Source: JBJHBP01 sp050485645
Lineage (GTDB): Bacteria; Pseudomonadota; Gammaproteobacteria; Steroidobacterales; Rariloculaceae
Assembly (NCBI GenBank): GCA_050485645.1
Contig: JBJHBT010000003.1
Location: 129,041-193,040, forward strand
Length of the DNA stretch: 64,000 nucleotides
Reading direction: 5' to 3'
Below the pieces are notes generated by a model. It was not told the DNA's origin, made no database searches, and saw only the letters and a program-made list of their open reading frames with translations. The number at the start of each line of letters is the position of its first letter. The stretch's first letter is position 1. Position numbers and translations under genes: made by a program. Positions 35,777 through 44,823 of this stretch are shown piece after piece.

Positions 35777-36887
35777 CCTGTCGGCTGAGTTGCTTCGTGA
35801 GGCGGTCGCAGCCGGCCGCATCCCCGGGGCGGTGGCGGCCGTCAGTGATGAACGGCGCGTCCTGTTTGAAGTTGCCTGCGGCAGCGCCGGCAACGGCTCG
35901 GCACTGCGTACCGATTCTGTCTTCCGCATCGCGTCGATGACCAAGCTGGTCACATCGGTGGCCATGATGCGGCTGGTGGAGCGCGGCAGACTCTCTCTGC
36001 GGGATCCGCTGGGACGCCATCTGCCCGGCTACCGGCAACCCCCGGTGCTCGCCGCCTGCGATCCGGAAAGCGGCGAGTATACGACCCGCCCGGCCGCTCG
36101 AGAGGCCACCATCGCGCAGCTGCTGGCACACACATCAGGCTACGGCTACTGGTTCCTGAGTGCACAGCTGCGGGCCGTGGCGGGTGAGAATGCATCCTAT
36201 CTGCAGGCGCCGTTCCTGCTGCACGAGCCTGGTGAACGCTTCACCTACGGCATCGGCACGGACGTTGCCGGGCAGCTGATAGCGCCGGTCAGCGGGCAAA
36301 GGCTTGAGGATTTCTTCGCCGCGGAGATCTTCGGACCACTGGCCATGCACACGGCCGGCTACCAGTTCCCCGACAACGACACACTGGTTGCCATACAGGA
36401 ACGCACGGCTGCGGGGTGGCACGCGCGACCGCGCGAGGCGCCGATGACCGAACCGCGCGGCGGCGGCGGTCTGATGATGACCATCGCCGACTACCTTGCG
36501 CTGCTGCGCCTGCTGCTCAATCGCGGCCGCGCCGATGCCGGGCAACTGCTGTCGCCGGAGTCGGTGGCGCGGATCGTCACCAATGCGATCGGCGATATGA
36601 TGGCTGATCCACCGTGCACCGTTGCGCCCGCACGCAGTAATGATTTCGTCTACATGAACGGTACCCAGAAGTTCGGTCTGGGCGTCATGGTGGAGACGCG
36701 GCCAACGCCGGCCGGACGCAGCGCCGGCAGCTACGCATGGGGTGGCATCTGCAACACGTATTTCTGGGTCGACCCCGAAGCGCGGATCGCCGCCGCGCTC
36801 TTCCTCCAGATGAGCCCGTTCGCCGACAACGACTGCGTAGCGCTGCTGCGGCAGTTCGAGACGATCGTCTACGAGCATCTCGGGTAA
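35766..36887 (+). CDS. Beta-lactamase-like serine hydrolase
   Basis: 373 aa, serine beta-lactamase/esterase (class C) superfamily. The nucleophile motif is SMTK in FRIASMTKLVTS. The Tyr motif is YGIG (in place of YxN). WGG in SYAWGGICNTYFWVDP replaces KTG, as in EstB-like esterases. No signal peptide is present, so a cytoplasmic esterase or peptidase role is more likely than antibiotic resistance. The GTG start overlaps the YceI lipoprotein stop, which suggests coupling. Confidence 0.85.
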   Translation: MRRSLSAELLREAVAAGRIPGAVAAVSDERRVLFEVACGSAGNGSALRTDSVFRIASMTKLVTSVAMMRLVERGRLSLRDPLGRHLPGYRQPPVLAACDPESGEYTTRPAAREATIAQLLAHTSGYGYWFLSAQLRAVAGENASYLQAPFLLHEPGERFTYGIGTDVAGQLIAPVSGQRLEDFFAAEIFGPLAMHTAGYQFPDNDTLVAIQERTAAGWHARPREAPMTEPRGGGGLMMTIADYLALLRLLLNRGRADAGQLLSPESVARIVTNAIGDMMADPPCTVAPARSNDFVYMNGTQKFGLGVMVETRPTPAGRSAGSYAWGGICNTYFWVDPEARIAAALFLQMSPFADNDCVALLRQFETIVYEHLG

Positions 36888-37136
36888 AAGGGGGAATTCG
36901 ATCCGCCCGCCTGATCCGACCGGTCCGTGCGCATGGCATTGCGCCAGGCCGGGGTTTATCCTAGCCCGGACTTTTCTGAACGGCGACAACGTAGCGGCCC
37001 GGCCACCACCAGGCGCAGTCCGTTCACAAAAACCGGGGCGAGCCGGTCTGAGTGCCGGGATACACAACGACAAATATAAACAACGATAACGGGTGCGGCG
37101 GCGGCGACACCACCGGCCGCAGGGGAGAAGTACGGG

Positions 37137-38921
37137 ATGAATGCAATCTGGATGGCCGTGGTCGCACTGACCATCTTCGTGGCCGGGTGGCTGTGGTACT
37201 CGCGTTTCATCGCCGAAAGAATCTATCGGCTGGACCCGAACTACGTTACGCCGGCGCACCGGTTTCGCGACGGTATCGATTTCGTTCCCACCAACAAGTG
37301 GATTCTTTGGGGGCATCACTTCACATCCGTGGCCGGGGCCGCGCCCATCGTCGGCCCGGCGATCGCGATGTACTGGGGCTGGGGGCCGGCGATCTGCTGG
37401 GTGGTGCTGGGCACCGTGTTCGCGGCCGGCGTTCACGACTTCGGCGCGCTGGTACTGTCGGTGCGGCACCGCGGGCAGTCCGTGGGTACGCTGGCCAACC
37501 GGCTGATCGGCCGGCGCGCCAAAATCCTGTTCCTGTTCATCATCCTGATTCTGGTGCTGATGGTGAACGCGGTGTTCGCGTGGATCATCGCCAATCTGTT
37601 CATCAGCAACCCGGCTTCCGTGCTGCCGGTGCTGCTGCAGATCCCGATTGCAATCTGGTTCGGCTACAACGTCATCCGACGCGGCGGCCGTATGCTGGTG
37701 CCTTCGCTGGTCGCGCTGATGGTGATGTACGGCACCGCGGTGCTCACGACGCGGGTCGAGTTCCTGCAGATTGATTTCGTGCAGTGGTTCGGCGGCGAGA
37801 CCGGCGCGGGGCTGCTCGGGTTGGGTGCCGTCGGCAGCGCCTTCCTGGCATGGATCATGATTCTGCTGGTCTATGTGTACATCGCCTCGACACTGCCGGT
37901 CTGGAAACTGCTGCAGCCGCGTGACTACATCAACGCCCAGCAGCTGCTGTTCGCGCTGCTGATCCTGTACGGCGGACTGTTCGTGATCGGCCCGGAAGTG
38001 ACCGCGCCGGCATACAACAGCGCGGCGACCGTTTCCTGGTTCCCGCTGTTGTTCATCACGATTGCCTGCGGTGCGATATCCGGTTTTCACGGCCTGGTGG
38101 CGTCCGGCACGTCATCAAAACAGTTGGACAGGGAAACCGACGCACGTGCCGTGGGCTACCTGGGTGCCGTGGGCGAGGGCACACTGGCGCTGATCACGAT
38201 CATCGCGGTGTCCACCGTGTTCCTGACCCAGGCGGATTACCTGCAGAGCTATCCCAGCTTCGCGGTGGCCAGCGCCGATGGTCTTGGCTACTTCATTGCC
38301 GGTGCCGCGCAGCTTGCCGGCGGGCTTGGCATTCCGCCGGATGTGGCGGCGACGCTGGTTGCATTGATGATCGTATCGTTCGCGGCCACGACGCTGGATT
38401 CGGCGGTACGCCTGCTGCGTTACATCATCGGCGAGCTGGGCGTGGAGTATTCGCTGCCGCAGCTGTCGCGTCGTCATGTCGCCACCGGTCTGGCCGTGGG
38501 TCTCACCGCACTGCTGGTGCTGCTGCCCGACGGCGGGCGCGGCTTCGGTTCCGGCGGCTATCTGCTGTGGCCGCTGTTCGGCACGTCCAATCAGCTGCTG
38601 GCCGGCATCACGCTGATGCTGATTTCACTGTGGCTGTACCGCTCCGGCCGCAATCCGCTGCCGACGCTGATCCCGATGACATTCCTGCTGTTCATGACGG
38701 TATGGGCGATGATCCAGCAGGTGGTGTTCAACTGGTCGGGCATGGGCGACAGCGATGGCGACCTGCTGCTATTCACGCTGGGTTCGATCATCCTGGGGTT
38801 TGCGCTGTGGATACTGCTGGAAGCGGTGCGCCTGTTCTGCAGACGCGATCAGCTGATGGCGCTGGCCGATACCGATGACGAAGGCGGTGTCGTGAATCGG
38901 GAGGAGAGCGGTGCCGGCTGA
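37137..38921 (+). CDS. cstA: CstA-family carbon starvation membrane protein
   Basis: 594-aa polytopic protein of the CstA family, which imports pyruvate or peptides in enterobacteria. It is shorter than E. coli CstA (701 aa). Conserved parts include the N-terminal YSRFIAERIYRLD, GHHFTSVAGAAPIVGPAIA, AGVHDFGALVLSVRHRGQS, FHGLVASGTSSKQ and GTSNQLLAGITLML. About 15 helices are visible. A TATAAA box (37075-37080) sits 57 bp upstream with a weak -35. Its stop overlaps the next GTG. Confidence 0.93.
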   Translation: MNAIWMAVVALTIFVAGWLWYSRFIAERIYRLDPNYVTPAHRFRDGIDFVPTNKWILWGHHFTSVAGAAPIVGPAIAMYWGWGPAICWVVLGTVFAAGVHDFGALVLSVRHRGQSVGTLANRLIGRRAKILFLFIILILVLMVNAVFAWIIANLFISNPASVLPVLLQIPIAIWFGYNVIRRGGRMLVPSLVALMVMYGTAVLTTRVEFLQIDFVQWFGGETGAGLLGLGAVGSAFLAWIMILLVYVYIASTLPVWKLLQPRDYINAQQLLFALLILYGGLFVIGPEVTAPAYNSAATVSWFPLLFITIACGAISGFHGLVASGTSSKQLDRETDARAVGYLGAVGEGTLALITIIAVSTVFLTQADYLQSYPSFAVASADGLGYFIAGAAQLAGGLGIPPDVAATLVALMIVSFAATTLDSAVRLLRYIIGELGVEYSLPQLSRRHVATGLAVGLTALLVLLPDGGRGFGSGGYLLWPLFGTSNQLLAGITLMLISLWLYRSGRNPLPTLIPMTFLLFMTVWAMIQQVVFNWSGMGDSDGDLLLFTLGSIILGFALWILLEAVRLFCRRDQLMALADTDDEGGVVNREESGAG

Positions 38922-39210
38922 CCGGGATGGCCCGGTGTCCGGTGGCGCCGGGCCGCGCGCCTGGGTGCGTTCGCTGCTGGACGGCTGGGAGCAGGCACTG
39001 CGCGTTGGACACGAATCGGCGGCGCTGCGTGAGCAGGAGCAGGCCGATGACCTGTTCATGCTGTTGTGTTTCTCGGAGAGTTTCGGTCTGCCCAACCCCG
39101 CCAGCTGGTATACGCTGGAGCTGTACCCGCTGCTGCTGGAGGAGTTTCATGAGTGGCACCGGCGCATGGGCATGGATCGATCACCCCTGGATCACCTGAG
39201 GTGCTGCTGA
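38911..39210 (+). CDS. Small protein ending in Cys-Cys (cory-CC-star-like)
   Basis: 99 aa from GTG 38911; shorter starts are possible. It resembles the small cory-CC-star proteins, named for a terminal Cys-Cys before the stop. The C-terminus here is MDRSPLDHLRCC, and the body has DDLFMLLCFSESFGLPNPASWYTLELYPLLLEEFHEWHRRMG. No signal peptide or membrane helix. It overlaps cstA by 11 bp and the ArsA-like ATPase by 10 bp, so all three are tightly coupled. I infer metal or thiol chemistry at the CC tail; family naming is from memory. Confidence 0.75.
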   Translation: MPADRDGPVSGGAGPRAWVRSLLDGWEQALRVGHESAALREQEQADDLFMLLCFSESFGLPNPASWYTLELYPLLLEEFHEWHRRMGMDRSPLDHLRCC

Positions 39211-40145
39211 GCCGCCGCATCCTGTTCCTGGCCGGGAAGGGCGGTGTCGGCAAGACCACCGTGGCCGCGGCCACGGCCATGGCCGCGGCGCGCGCGGGTC
39301 GCCAGACGCTGCTGGTGTCGACCGATCCGGCGCACAATATCGGCGATCTGTTCGGCGTTCATCTGGGTGGTGGCACCGTGCAGCGCGTGGAAGCCGGCCT
39401 TGATGCGCTGGAGATCGATCCGGATGCCGAGACGCGGCGCTACCTCGCCACCGTCAAGGACAACATGCGCCGACTGGTGCGATCCACGATGCTGGAGGAG
39501 GCCGAGCGTCAGATCGATCTGGCCGGTCGTGCGCCCGGCGCCGCGGAAGCGGCGATGCTGGACAGTGTCATTGCCGTGCTGCTGGATCGGGCGCGAGACT
39601 ACGAACAGATTGTCTTCGATACTGCGCCAACCGGTCACACGATCCGCCTGCTGACGCTGCCGGGGCTGATGGGTGCATGGGTGGACGGGCTGCTGCGCCG
39701 CCGTGAACAGCGCAATCTCGACAGGACGCGGTGGCTCGGGGCGGGCGAGGTGCCCGACGACCCGGTGTTCGATCTGCTGCATGAGCGTCGGCGTCGACTG
39801 GGCGAGGCGGGGAAGGTGCTGCTGGATCCGGCAAGGGCCGGCGTTGCGTTCGTGCTGATTCCCGAGGCGTTGCCGATCGTCGAGACCCGTCGCGGCATCG
39901 ATGAACTGTCCGCCCATGGCGTAGCGATCGCCGGCGTGGTCGTGAACAGACTGCTTCCCGAGCATGTCACCGAGCCGTTCTTCCATCAGCGGTTGATTCG
40001 CGAGCGCCGCTATCTGCAACGCATCGACCGGGAGTTCGCCGGACTGCCGCAGATTCGTCTGCCTCTGCTTGCGAGCGACGTGGACTCTCCGCAGGCGCTG
40101 TCGCTGCTGCTGCCCCATGTGACCGACGGCGTGACGGCAACGTGA
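39201..40145 (+). CDS. ArsA/Get3-type ATPase
   Basis: 314 aa from GTG 39201, chosen because the P-loop strand follows at once (LLSRRILFLAGKGGVGKTTVA). Deviant Walker A is GKGGVGKTT. Switch I is STDPAHNIGDLFG, and switch II is IVFDTAPTGHTIRLLTLPG. It is a single-domain protein and has no cysteine at all. The arsenite-binding triad of true ArsA is therefore absent and no arsenite efflux partner is adjacent. The coupling to a CC-tailed protein and cstA suggests a chaperone or membrane-targeting ATPase. Confidence 0.88.
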   Translation: MLLSRRILFLAGKGGVGKTTVAAATAMAAARAGRQTLLVSTDPAHNIGDLFGVHLGGGTVQRVEAGLDALEIDPDAETRRYLATVKDNMRRLVRSTMLEEAERQIDLAGRAPGAAEAAMLDSVIAVLLDRARDYEQIVFDTAPTGHTIRLLTLPGLMGAWVDGLLRRREQRNLDRTRWLGAGEVPDDPVFDLLHERRRRLGEAGKVLLDPARAGVAFVLIPEALPIVETRRGIDELSAHGVAIAGVVVNRLLPEHVTEPFFHQRLIRERRYLQRIDREFAGLPQIRLPLLASDVDSPQALSLLLPHVTDGVTAT

Positions 40146-40211
40146 TCGCGACGTCGCGCTGACGAACGGTACCACGCTGAAAAAAAAGGCGGTGCGCAAC
40201 CGACGAATCGT

Positions 40212-42359
40212 TCATGTTCCGCCGGGTTCCGCCAGCCGGTGCAGTGTCTGTGCGATGCGCCCGCCATTCAGTATCAGCACACGGTTGGCGGCCGCGATTG
40301 ATTCCGGACGATGTGCAACGATGATGCGTGTGATACGCATCGCGTCCAGTGCGCGATTGACATGCGCTTCGCGCTCCAGGTCCAGATGGCTGGTAGCTTC
40401 GTCCAGCAGCAGGATGCGCGGTTTCCCATACAGCGCACGCGCCAGCAGGATCCGCTGCTTCTGACCACTGGAGAGCACCGAGCCCATGTGCCCCACAAAG
40501 GTGTTGTAGCCCATCGGCATGGCGACTATCTCATCGTGTACCGCGGCGATTTCCGCCGCGCGCCGGATCCTGGTCTGGTCCGCTGACGGGTCGAAGAAGC
40601 TGATGTTCTCGGCCACGGATCCGGCGAAAAGCAGATCGTCCTGCAGGGCGGCGCCAATCAGTGAACAGCGATTGTCCGGGGTCGTGATCCGGGCCGGACG
40701 ACCCGCCAGCAGCACGCTGCCGTGTGTGGGCCGGATCAGACCCAGCAGCAGCGCCAGCAGCGTGCTCTTGCCGCAACCGGATGGACCGACGATCGCCAGC
40801 GTTTCGTTTTCCTGCACGGTGAAACTGATGCCGTCCAGCACCCACGGCTCGTGTTCGGCGTAACGAAAGCGCAGGTCGCTGACGCTGATGATGTCGTTGT
40901 GTGCGGTACCGGCGGGCGCATGCCCTGGCGTCTGCTCGGTGCCCTGCGTGTCTTCAACCGGTTCGGTGATGATGTCGGCCAGTCGGGCCGTGTGTACGCC
41001 CAGCGTACGAATCTCGACGATGCGGTCCACCAGCGCGGCAATGCGACTGCCGAACTGATTCTTGTAGGCGATGAAGGCCACGAGCATGCCGGCTGTCATG
41101 TCTGCGTCCAATACCATGACGGCTCCCAGCCAGATCACAACGACGTTCTCCAGTCCGAATACCAGACCGTTGATGAACCCGCAGAGGATCTGCAGGCGCT
41201 CGCCGCGTATGCCGGCGTTGATCTGCTCGCCGAGCATGGTCAGCCAGTGCGAGCGGCGTTCGGGTTCACGCCGCAGCAGCCGGACAGAACGTATGCCGCG
41301 CAGAGTTTCCAGGAAATGACTTTCCTGGCGGGCGGCGTGCACGATGTGCTCGTGGGTCGCGCTGCGCAGCGGCTGAAACGATATCCAGCGGCACAGTGCG
41401 TACAGGGCCACTGCCGCGCAGCAGATCAGGCTCAGCATCGGGCTGTAGAGGAAGATCACGATGAGCGTGATGACAGACATAAATCCATCGGCGACGGCTT
41501 CGATGAACGAAGTGGCCAGGGTGCGGCGTATCACATCCAGCGAGCGGAAGCGCGAAATCGTGTCGCCGACGTGGCGCTTCTCGAACCACGGCACCGGAAG
41601 ACGCAGCATGTGTGTGAACACCCGCGCCTGCCACTGCACCGTCAGCTGTGTGCTGAAGTGCATGATCATCCATGCGCGAAGTGCACTGGTGCCCTGTTGC
41701 AGCAGAACCAGCAGCCCGAAGCCTATCGCCAGCGTGGTCAGCAGCGTCATGTCGCCGCCGACCAGCACATGATCCACCACCCACTGCATGAACAGTGGAC
41801 TCAGCAGTGCGAACACTTCCAGCGCCAGCGCGAGCAGCAGCACCCAGGCCAGCGCGCGCCGCAGTCCGCTGACCGGCCCGGTGAGTGCGCGCAGCGTGAG
41901 TCTGCGCCGCACGTCGCCGGGTGTGAAAGTCGGACCCGGCCACACTTCCAGCGCAACGCCGGTGAAGGCCTGTGACAGCTCCTCGATCCTGACCCGCCGT
42001 TCGCCGACCGCGGGATCAAGGATCGTTGCTCCGTCGCGGTGGACAGCCTTGAGCACCACGAAGTGATTGAAATTCCAGTGCAGGATGCAGGGCAGGCGCA
42101 GCTGTTTCATGTGGCGTAGTTCCAGGCGCAGAGGCCTGGTCAGCAGTTCCATTCGTGAGGCCACATCGATCAGAGAGCTGAGCGTCATGCCTTTCAGCGA
42201 CACGGCGAATCGCCGCCGCAGCGCGGCCAGATCCACGTGATGACCGTAGAAGGCGGACAGCATGGCAAGGCATGCAAGTCCGCATTCGCTGGCTTCGGTT
42301 TGCAGTATCCCCGGCATGCGGCTGCGCGCACCGGTAAGCGACAGGTCGAGCGATATCAT
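40212..42359 (-). CDS. Peptidase C39-containing ABC exporter (PCAT)
   Basis: 715-aa bifunctional transporter that cleaves double-glycine leaders and exports the core peptide. ATG 42359 places the peptidase at the N-terminus. The C39 triad is intact: C26 in ASECGLACLAM, H99 in FNHFVVLKAV and D115 in ILDPAVGE. A six-helix membrane domain follows (about 150-440). The ATPase has Walker A GPSGCGKSTL, signature LSSGQKQR, Walker B ILLLDEATSHLD and H-loop IVAHRPES. Divergent from an HlyD-type adaptor. No substrate gene lies beside it; the double-glycine peptide at 60627 is the obvious candidate. Confidence 0.93.
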   Translation of the reverse strand: MISLDLSLTGARSRMPGILQTEASECGLACLAMLSAFYGHHVDLAALRRRFAVSLKGMTLSSLIDVASRMELLTRPLRLELRHMKQLRLPCILHWNFNHFVVLKAVHRDGATILDPAVGERRVRIEELSQAFTGVALEVWPGPTFTPGDVRRRLTLRALTGPVSGLRRALAWVLLLALALEVFALLSPLFMQWVVDHVLVGGDMTLLTTLAIGFGLLVLLQQGTSALRAWMIMHFSTQLTVQWQARVFTHMLRLPVPWFEKRHVGDTISRFRSLDVIRRTLATSFIEAVADGFMSVITLIVIFLYSPMLSLICCAAVALYALCRWISFQPLRSATHEHIVHAARQESHFLETLRGIRSVRLLRREPERRSHWLTMLGEQINAGIRGERLQILCGFINGLVFGLENVVVIWLGAVMVLDADMTAGMLVAFIAYKNQFGSRIAALVDRIVEIRTLGVHTARLADIITEPVEDTQGTEQTPGHAPAGTAHNDIISVSDLRFRYAEHEPWVLDGISFTVQENETLAIVGPSGCGKSTLLALLLGLIRPTHGSVLLAGRPARITTPDNRCSLIGAALQDDLLFAGSVAENISFFDPSADQTRIRRAAEIAAVHDEIVAMPMGYNTFVGHMGSVLSSGQKQRILLARALYGKPRILLLDEATSHLDLEREAHVNRALDAMRITRIIVAHRPESIAAANRVLILNGGRIAQTLHRLAEPGGT

Positions 42360-42488
42360 GATGGATACAGTCTGGGTCGGAACGCTCCACAACCGCAGTC
42401 CCGCAATCAGGCCGGAATCGGCAGGAATGCGCGTTGAGCAACGGCGCGGCGTTGGGTCTACTGCTGAGCGGATTCCTCCGGAGCGAAT

Positions 42489-43721
42489 ATGCCGAAACAG
42501 GCAGACCTGTTCAGATCCGCCGCTGTCGAAGCGCAGCGCGCGCAACTGCTCGGCGGCATTCTGCTGAGTGCGCCGCCGCCGTTGCGGGTGCTGGGTGCCG
42601 TGACCGTCATGGCGGTGTTGGTGTTGCTGCTGTTCTTCTGGCGCGGTGCGTTCTCACAGCAGGCGACGCTCAACGGCCGGCTGGTGCCGGATAGAGGGCT
42701 GGTCAGCGTGCACGCGCCGCATGCCGGCGTGATCGTGGAGCGGCTGGTGACGCTGGGCGATCAGGTGCGTCGTGGCGAGGTGCTGATGGTGTTGTCCGGC
42801 GAACGTTTCAGCCATGCGCTGGGCGCTACGCATGGCTATGTCGACGAGCTCATCGGCTCGCGCCAGGCGTCCTTGCAGGCACAGCTCTCGCGTCTGACTG
42901 CGCTGGAACATGCCGAGCTTCGCGGTTCACAGCAGCGGCTTGAGATGCTGAGCGCCGAGGTGAAACACCTCGAGGACGCCATCGCGTTGCAAAGTGAACG
43001 ATTGGCGGAAGCCGCTGGCGTTGAATCGGATACACGTCGACTGCGCGAGCAGGGGTTCGCCACAGCGGAACAGCTGCGCAGCTATCGCGACGGCTACCTG
43101 GAGCAGCAGTTGAGGATGCAGGCACTGGAGCGTGAGCTGCTGTCGCTGAACACGCAGCGTGCGCAGACGGAGCTGGACCTGGCCGCGACACCCCTGCGGT
43201 TCCTGGCGCAGCGCGCCGATGTTGAGTCGGCCCTGGCGACACTGGAACAGGAGCGGGCGGAGAACGACTGGCAGCGACGGTTCGTCATTGTGGCGCCAGT
43301 TGACGGCGAGGTGTCGCTGGTGGTCGGTGAGACAGGGCAGGTCGTCGATCCGCAGGTGCCGCTGATGACGCTGCGCCCGTCGGGTGCGGCCCTGCAGGCG
43401 CATCTGCTGGCCCCCGAGCACGTGATCGGACACCTGCGTCCCGACGACAGTCTGCGCCTGCGCTACGCGGCGTTTCCCTATCAACGGTTCGGGCACCAGA
43501 CCGGGCGTGTTGTCAACGTGTCCGACGGGCCCTATCCCGAACGGAGTGATGCGGGATTACCTGTCTATCGCGTCGTCGTGGCACTGGATGCGCAGACCTT
43601 CACGCTGCGTGGCCGGGAGGTCGAGCTGAAGCCGGGCATGCGTGTGGAGGTGCGCGTCGGCACCGAGCAACGGCGGCTGATCGAATGGGCATTCGCCCGG
43701 CTATGGACAGCCACGCCGTAG
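42489..43721 (+). CDS. HlyD-family membrane fusion protein
   Basis: 410-aa periplasmic adaptor for type I or bacteriocin export. GGAG lies five bases before ATG 42489. Single N-terminal helix at about 33-53 (VLGAVTVMAVLVLLLFFW). Lipoyl-like halves flank a long coiled-coil hairpin (about 125-260). The C-terminal beta-barrel has PVDGEVSLVVGETGQVVDPQVPLMTL and ELKPGMRVEVRV. Head-to-head with the C39 ABC transporter and separated by 129 bp, so both probably form one export machine with a TolC-like channel encoded elsewhere. Confidence 0.9.
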   Translation: MPKQADLFRSAAVEAQRAQLLGGILLSAPPPLRVLGAVTVMAVLVLLLFFWRGAFSQQATLNGRLVPDRGLVSVHAPHAGVIVERLVTLGDQVRRGEVLMVLSGERFSHALGATHGYVDELIGSRQASLQAQLSRLTALEHAELRGSQQRLEMLSAEVKHLEDAIALQSERLAEAAGVESDTRRLREQGFATAEQLRSYRDGYLEQQLRMQALERELLSLNTQRAQTELDLAATPLRFLAQRADVESALATLEQERAENDWQRRFVIVAPVDGEVSLVVGETGQVVDPQVPLMTLRPSGAALQAHLLAPEHVIGHLRPDDSLRLRYAAFPYQRFGHQTGRVVNVSDGPYPERSDAGLPVYRVVVALDAQTFTLRGREVELKPGMRVEVRVGTEQRRLIEWAFARLWTATP

Positions 43722-43776
43722 TTCCGCTCAGTCGTGTCGTTCCGCTCAGTCGCCACGTGCTCAGAATCCTTGCGGA

Positions 43777-44751
43777 TCAGTGCTGATGCTGATGTGTTTC
43801 CACCGTTTCCAGGCCTGTCAGCTGCAGGCTGATTTCCCGCAACCGCAGCAGCGCCTCGTCGTCGTAGGCCTGCGCATTGGCGCGCGCCTCCTGAAGTGAG
43901 TTGAAGTACAGGCCGGTGCGACCGGCCAGTTCCGGTGAGACGGCAAGCTGCATCACGGCGGCCGCTCCCTGTTCCACGGTGGCCATTGGCCGGGCGCCGG
44001 CCTCGCGCACCATTGTGGTGTCCATCAGCGTGGCCGGATGTAATGCGTTGACTGTGATCTCGTCAGCCGGAAGCTGTCGCGCAAGGTCCATTGTGAACAG
44101 GATCTGTGCGAGCTTGCTCTGGCCGTAGGCCCGACCGGGGCTGAAGTCGTCGTTGAGCATCACATCGTCAAAGTCGATCGGCTGCTGGGCAATCGAGGCG
44201 ACATTGACGATCCGTGCGGGCGAACTTTCACGCATCAGTGGCAGCAGGCGGTGTGTGAGCAGAAAGCCGGACAGATAGTTCACCGCGAACGTCAGCTCAT
44301 GACCGTCGTTGCTGGTGTAGCGGGTGTCATCTCCGGCGCGTGACCAGATGCCGGCATTGTTGATCAGCAGGTCGAGACGATCGTGGTTATCCAGAACCGC
44401 CGCGGCCAGCGATTCGACTTCGCTCAGCGATGCAAAGTCCGCACGGTAGAACACCGCGCTTCCGCCCGCGGCTTCGATCTCGCTCACGACTTCGGCGCCG
44501 CGCTGTTCATTGCGGCCGTGGATGATGACCGTGGCGCCCAGTGCCGCCAGTTCCTGCGCCACGTGGCGGCCCAGACCGTCGGTGGAGCCGGTGACCAGTG
44601 CAACCTGGCCTGTCAGCGATGGAGTCTGGCCGTGGGTAATCGAGTGCCCGGCCGTCAGTGTGAGACATAGCAGTATCGCGGCCAGCACCAGGCGGTGAGG
44701 TGGCGACGGGTTTCGGCGGTCATGGGCATTGGCGGTCATGGACAGCTCCAT
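43777..44751 (-). CDS. Exported SDR-family oxidoreductase
   Basis: 324 aa (or 320 from ATG 44739, which has GGAG upstream). Rossmann SDR: cofactor motif VTGSTDGLGRHVA (TGxxxGxG), NNAG in LLINNAGIW, catalytic Ser in VNVASIA and YxxxK as AYGQSKLA. Similar to retinol-dehydrogenase-like SDRs. Unusually, a hydrophobic segment HRLVLAAILLCLTLTAGHS precedes the domain, so it is anchored or exported. The C-terminus is His-rich (ETHQHQH). Substrate unknown. Confidence 0.85.
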   Translation of the reverse strand: MELSMTANAHDRRNPSPPHRLVLAAILLCLTLTAGHSITHGQTPSLTGQVALVTGSTDGLGRHVAQELAALGATVIIHGRNEQRGAEVVSEIEAAGGSAVFYRADFASLSEVESLAAAVLDNHDRLDLLINNAGIWSRAGDDTRYTSNDGHELTFAVNYLSGFLLTHRLLPLMRESSPARIVNVASIAQQPIDFDDVMLNDDFSPGRAYGQSKLAQILFTMDLARQLPADEITVNALHPATLMDTTMVREAGARPMATVEQGAAAVMQLAVSPELAGRTGLYFNSLQEARANAQAYDDEALLRLREISLQLTGLETVETHQHQH

Positions 44752-44823
44752 CAGTTTCCTGGTGTTGAACGTGCTTGTATGCGCGGATTGCGACGAGGCT
44801 TCAGGGTCCGCCTCGCAGGACCG

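Noticed and set aside
35766..36887. Antibiotic-resistance beta-lactamase
   Set aside because: SMTK is present, but there is no signal peptide and the KTG position is WGG, which fits esterase-like relatives better.
36135..38090. 651-aa open frame antisense to the serine hydrolase and cstA
   Set aside because: Long only because stops are rare opposite GC-rich codons. No ribosome-binding site or recognisable domain, and both sense genes are well supported.
39201..40145. Arsenite-pump ATPase ArsA linked to the arsRBC operon
   Set aside because: It lacks all cysteines, is 11 kb from the ars genes, and is coupled to cstA instead.
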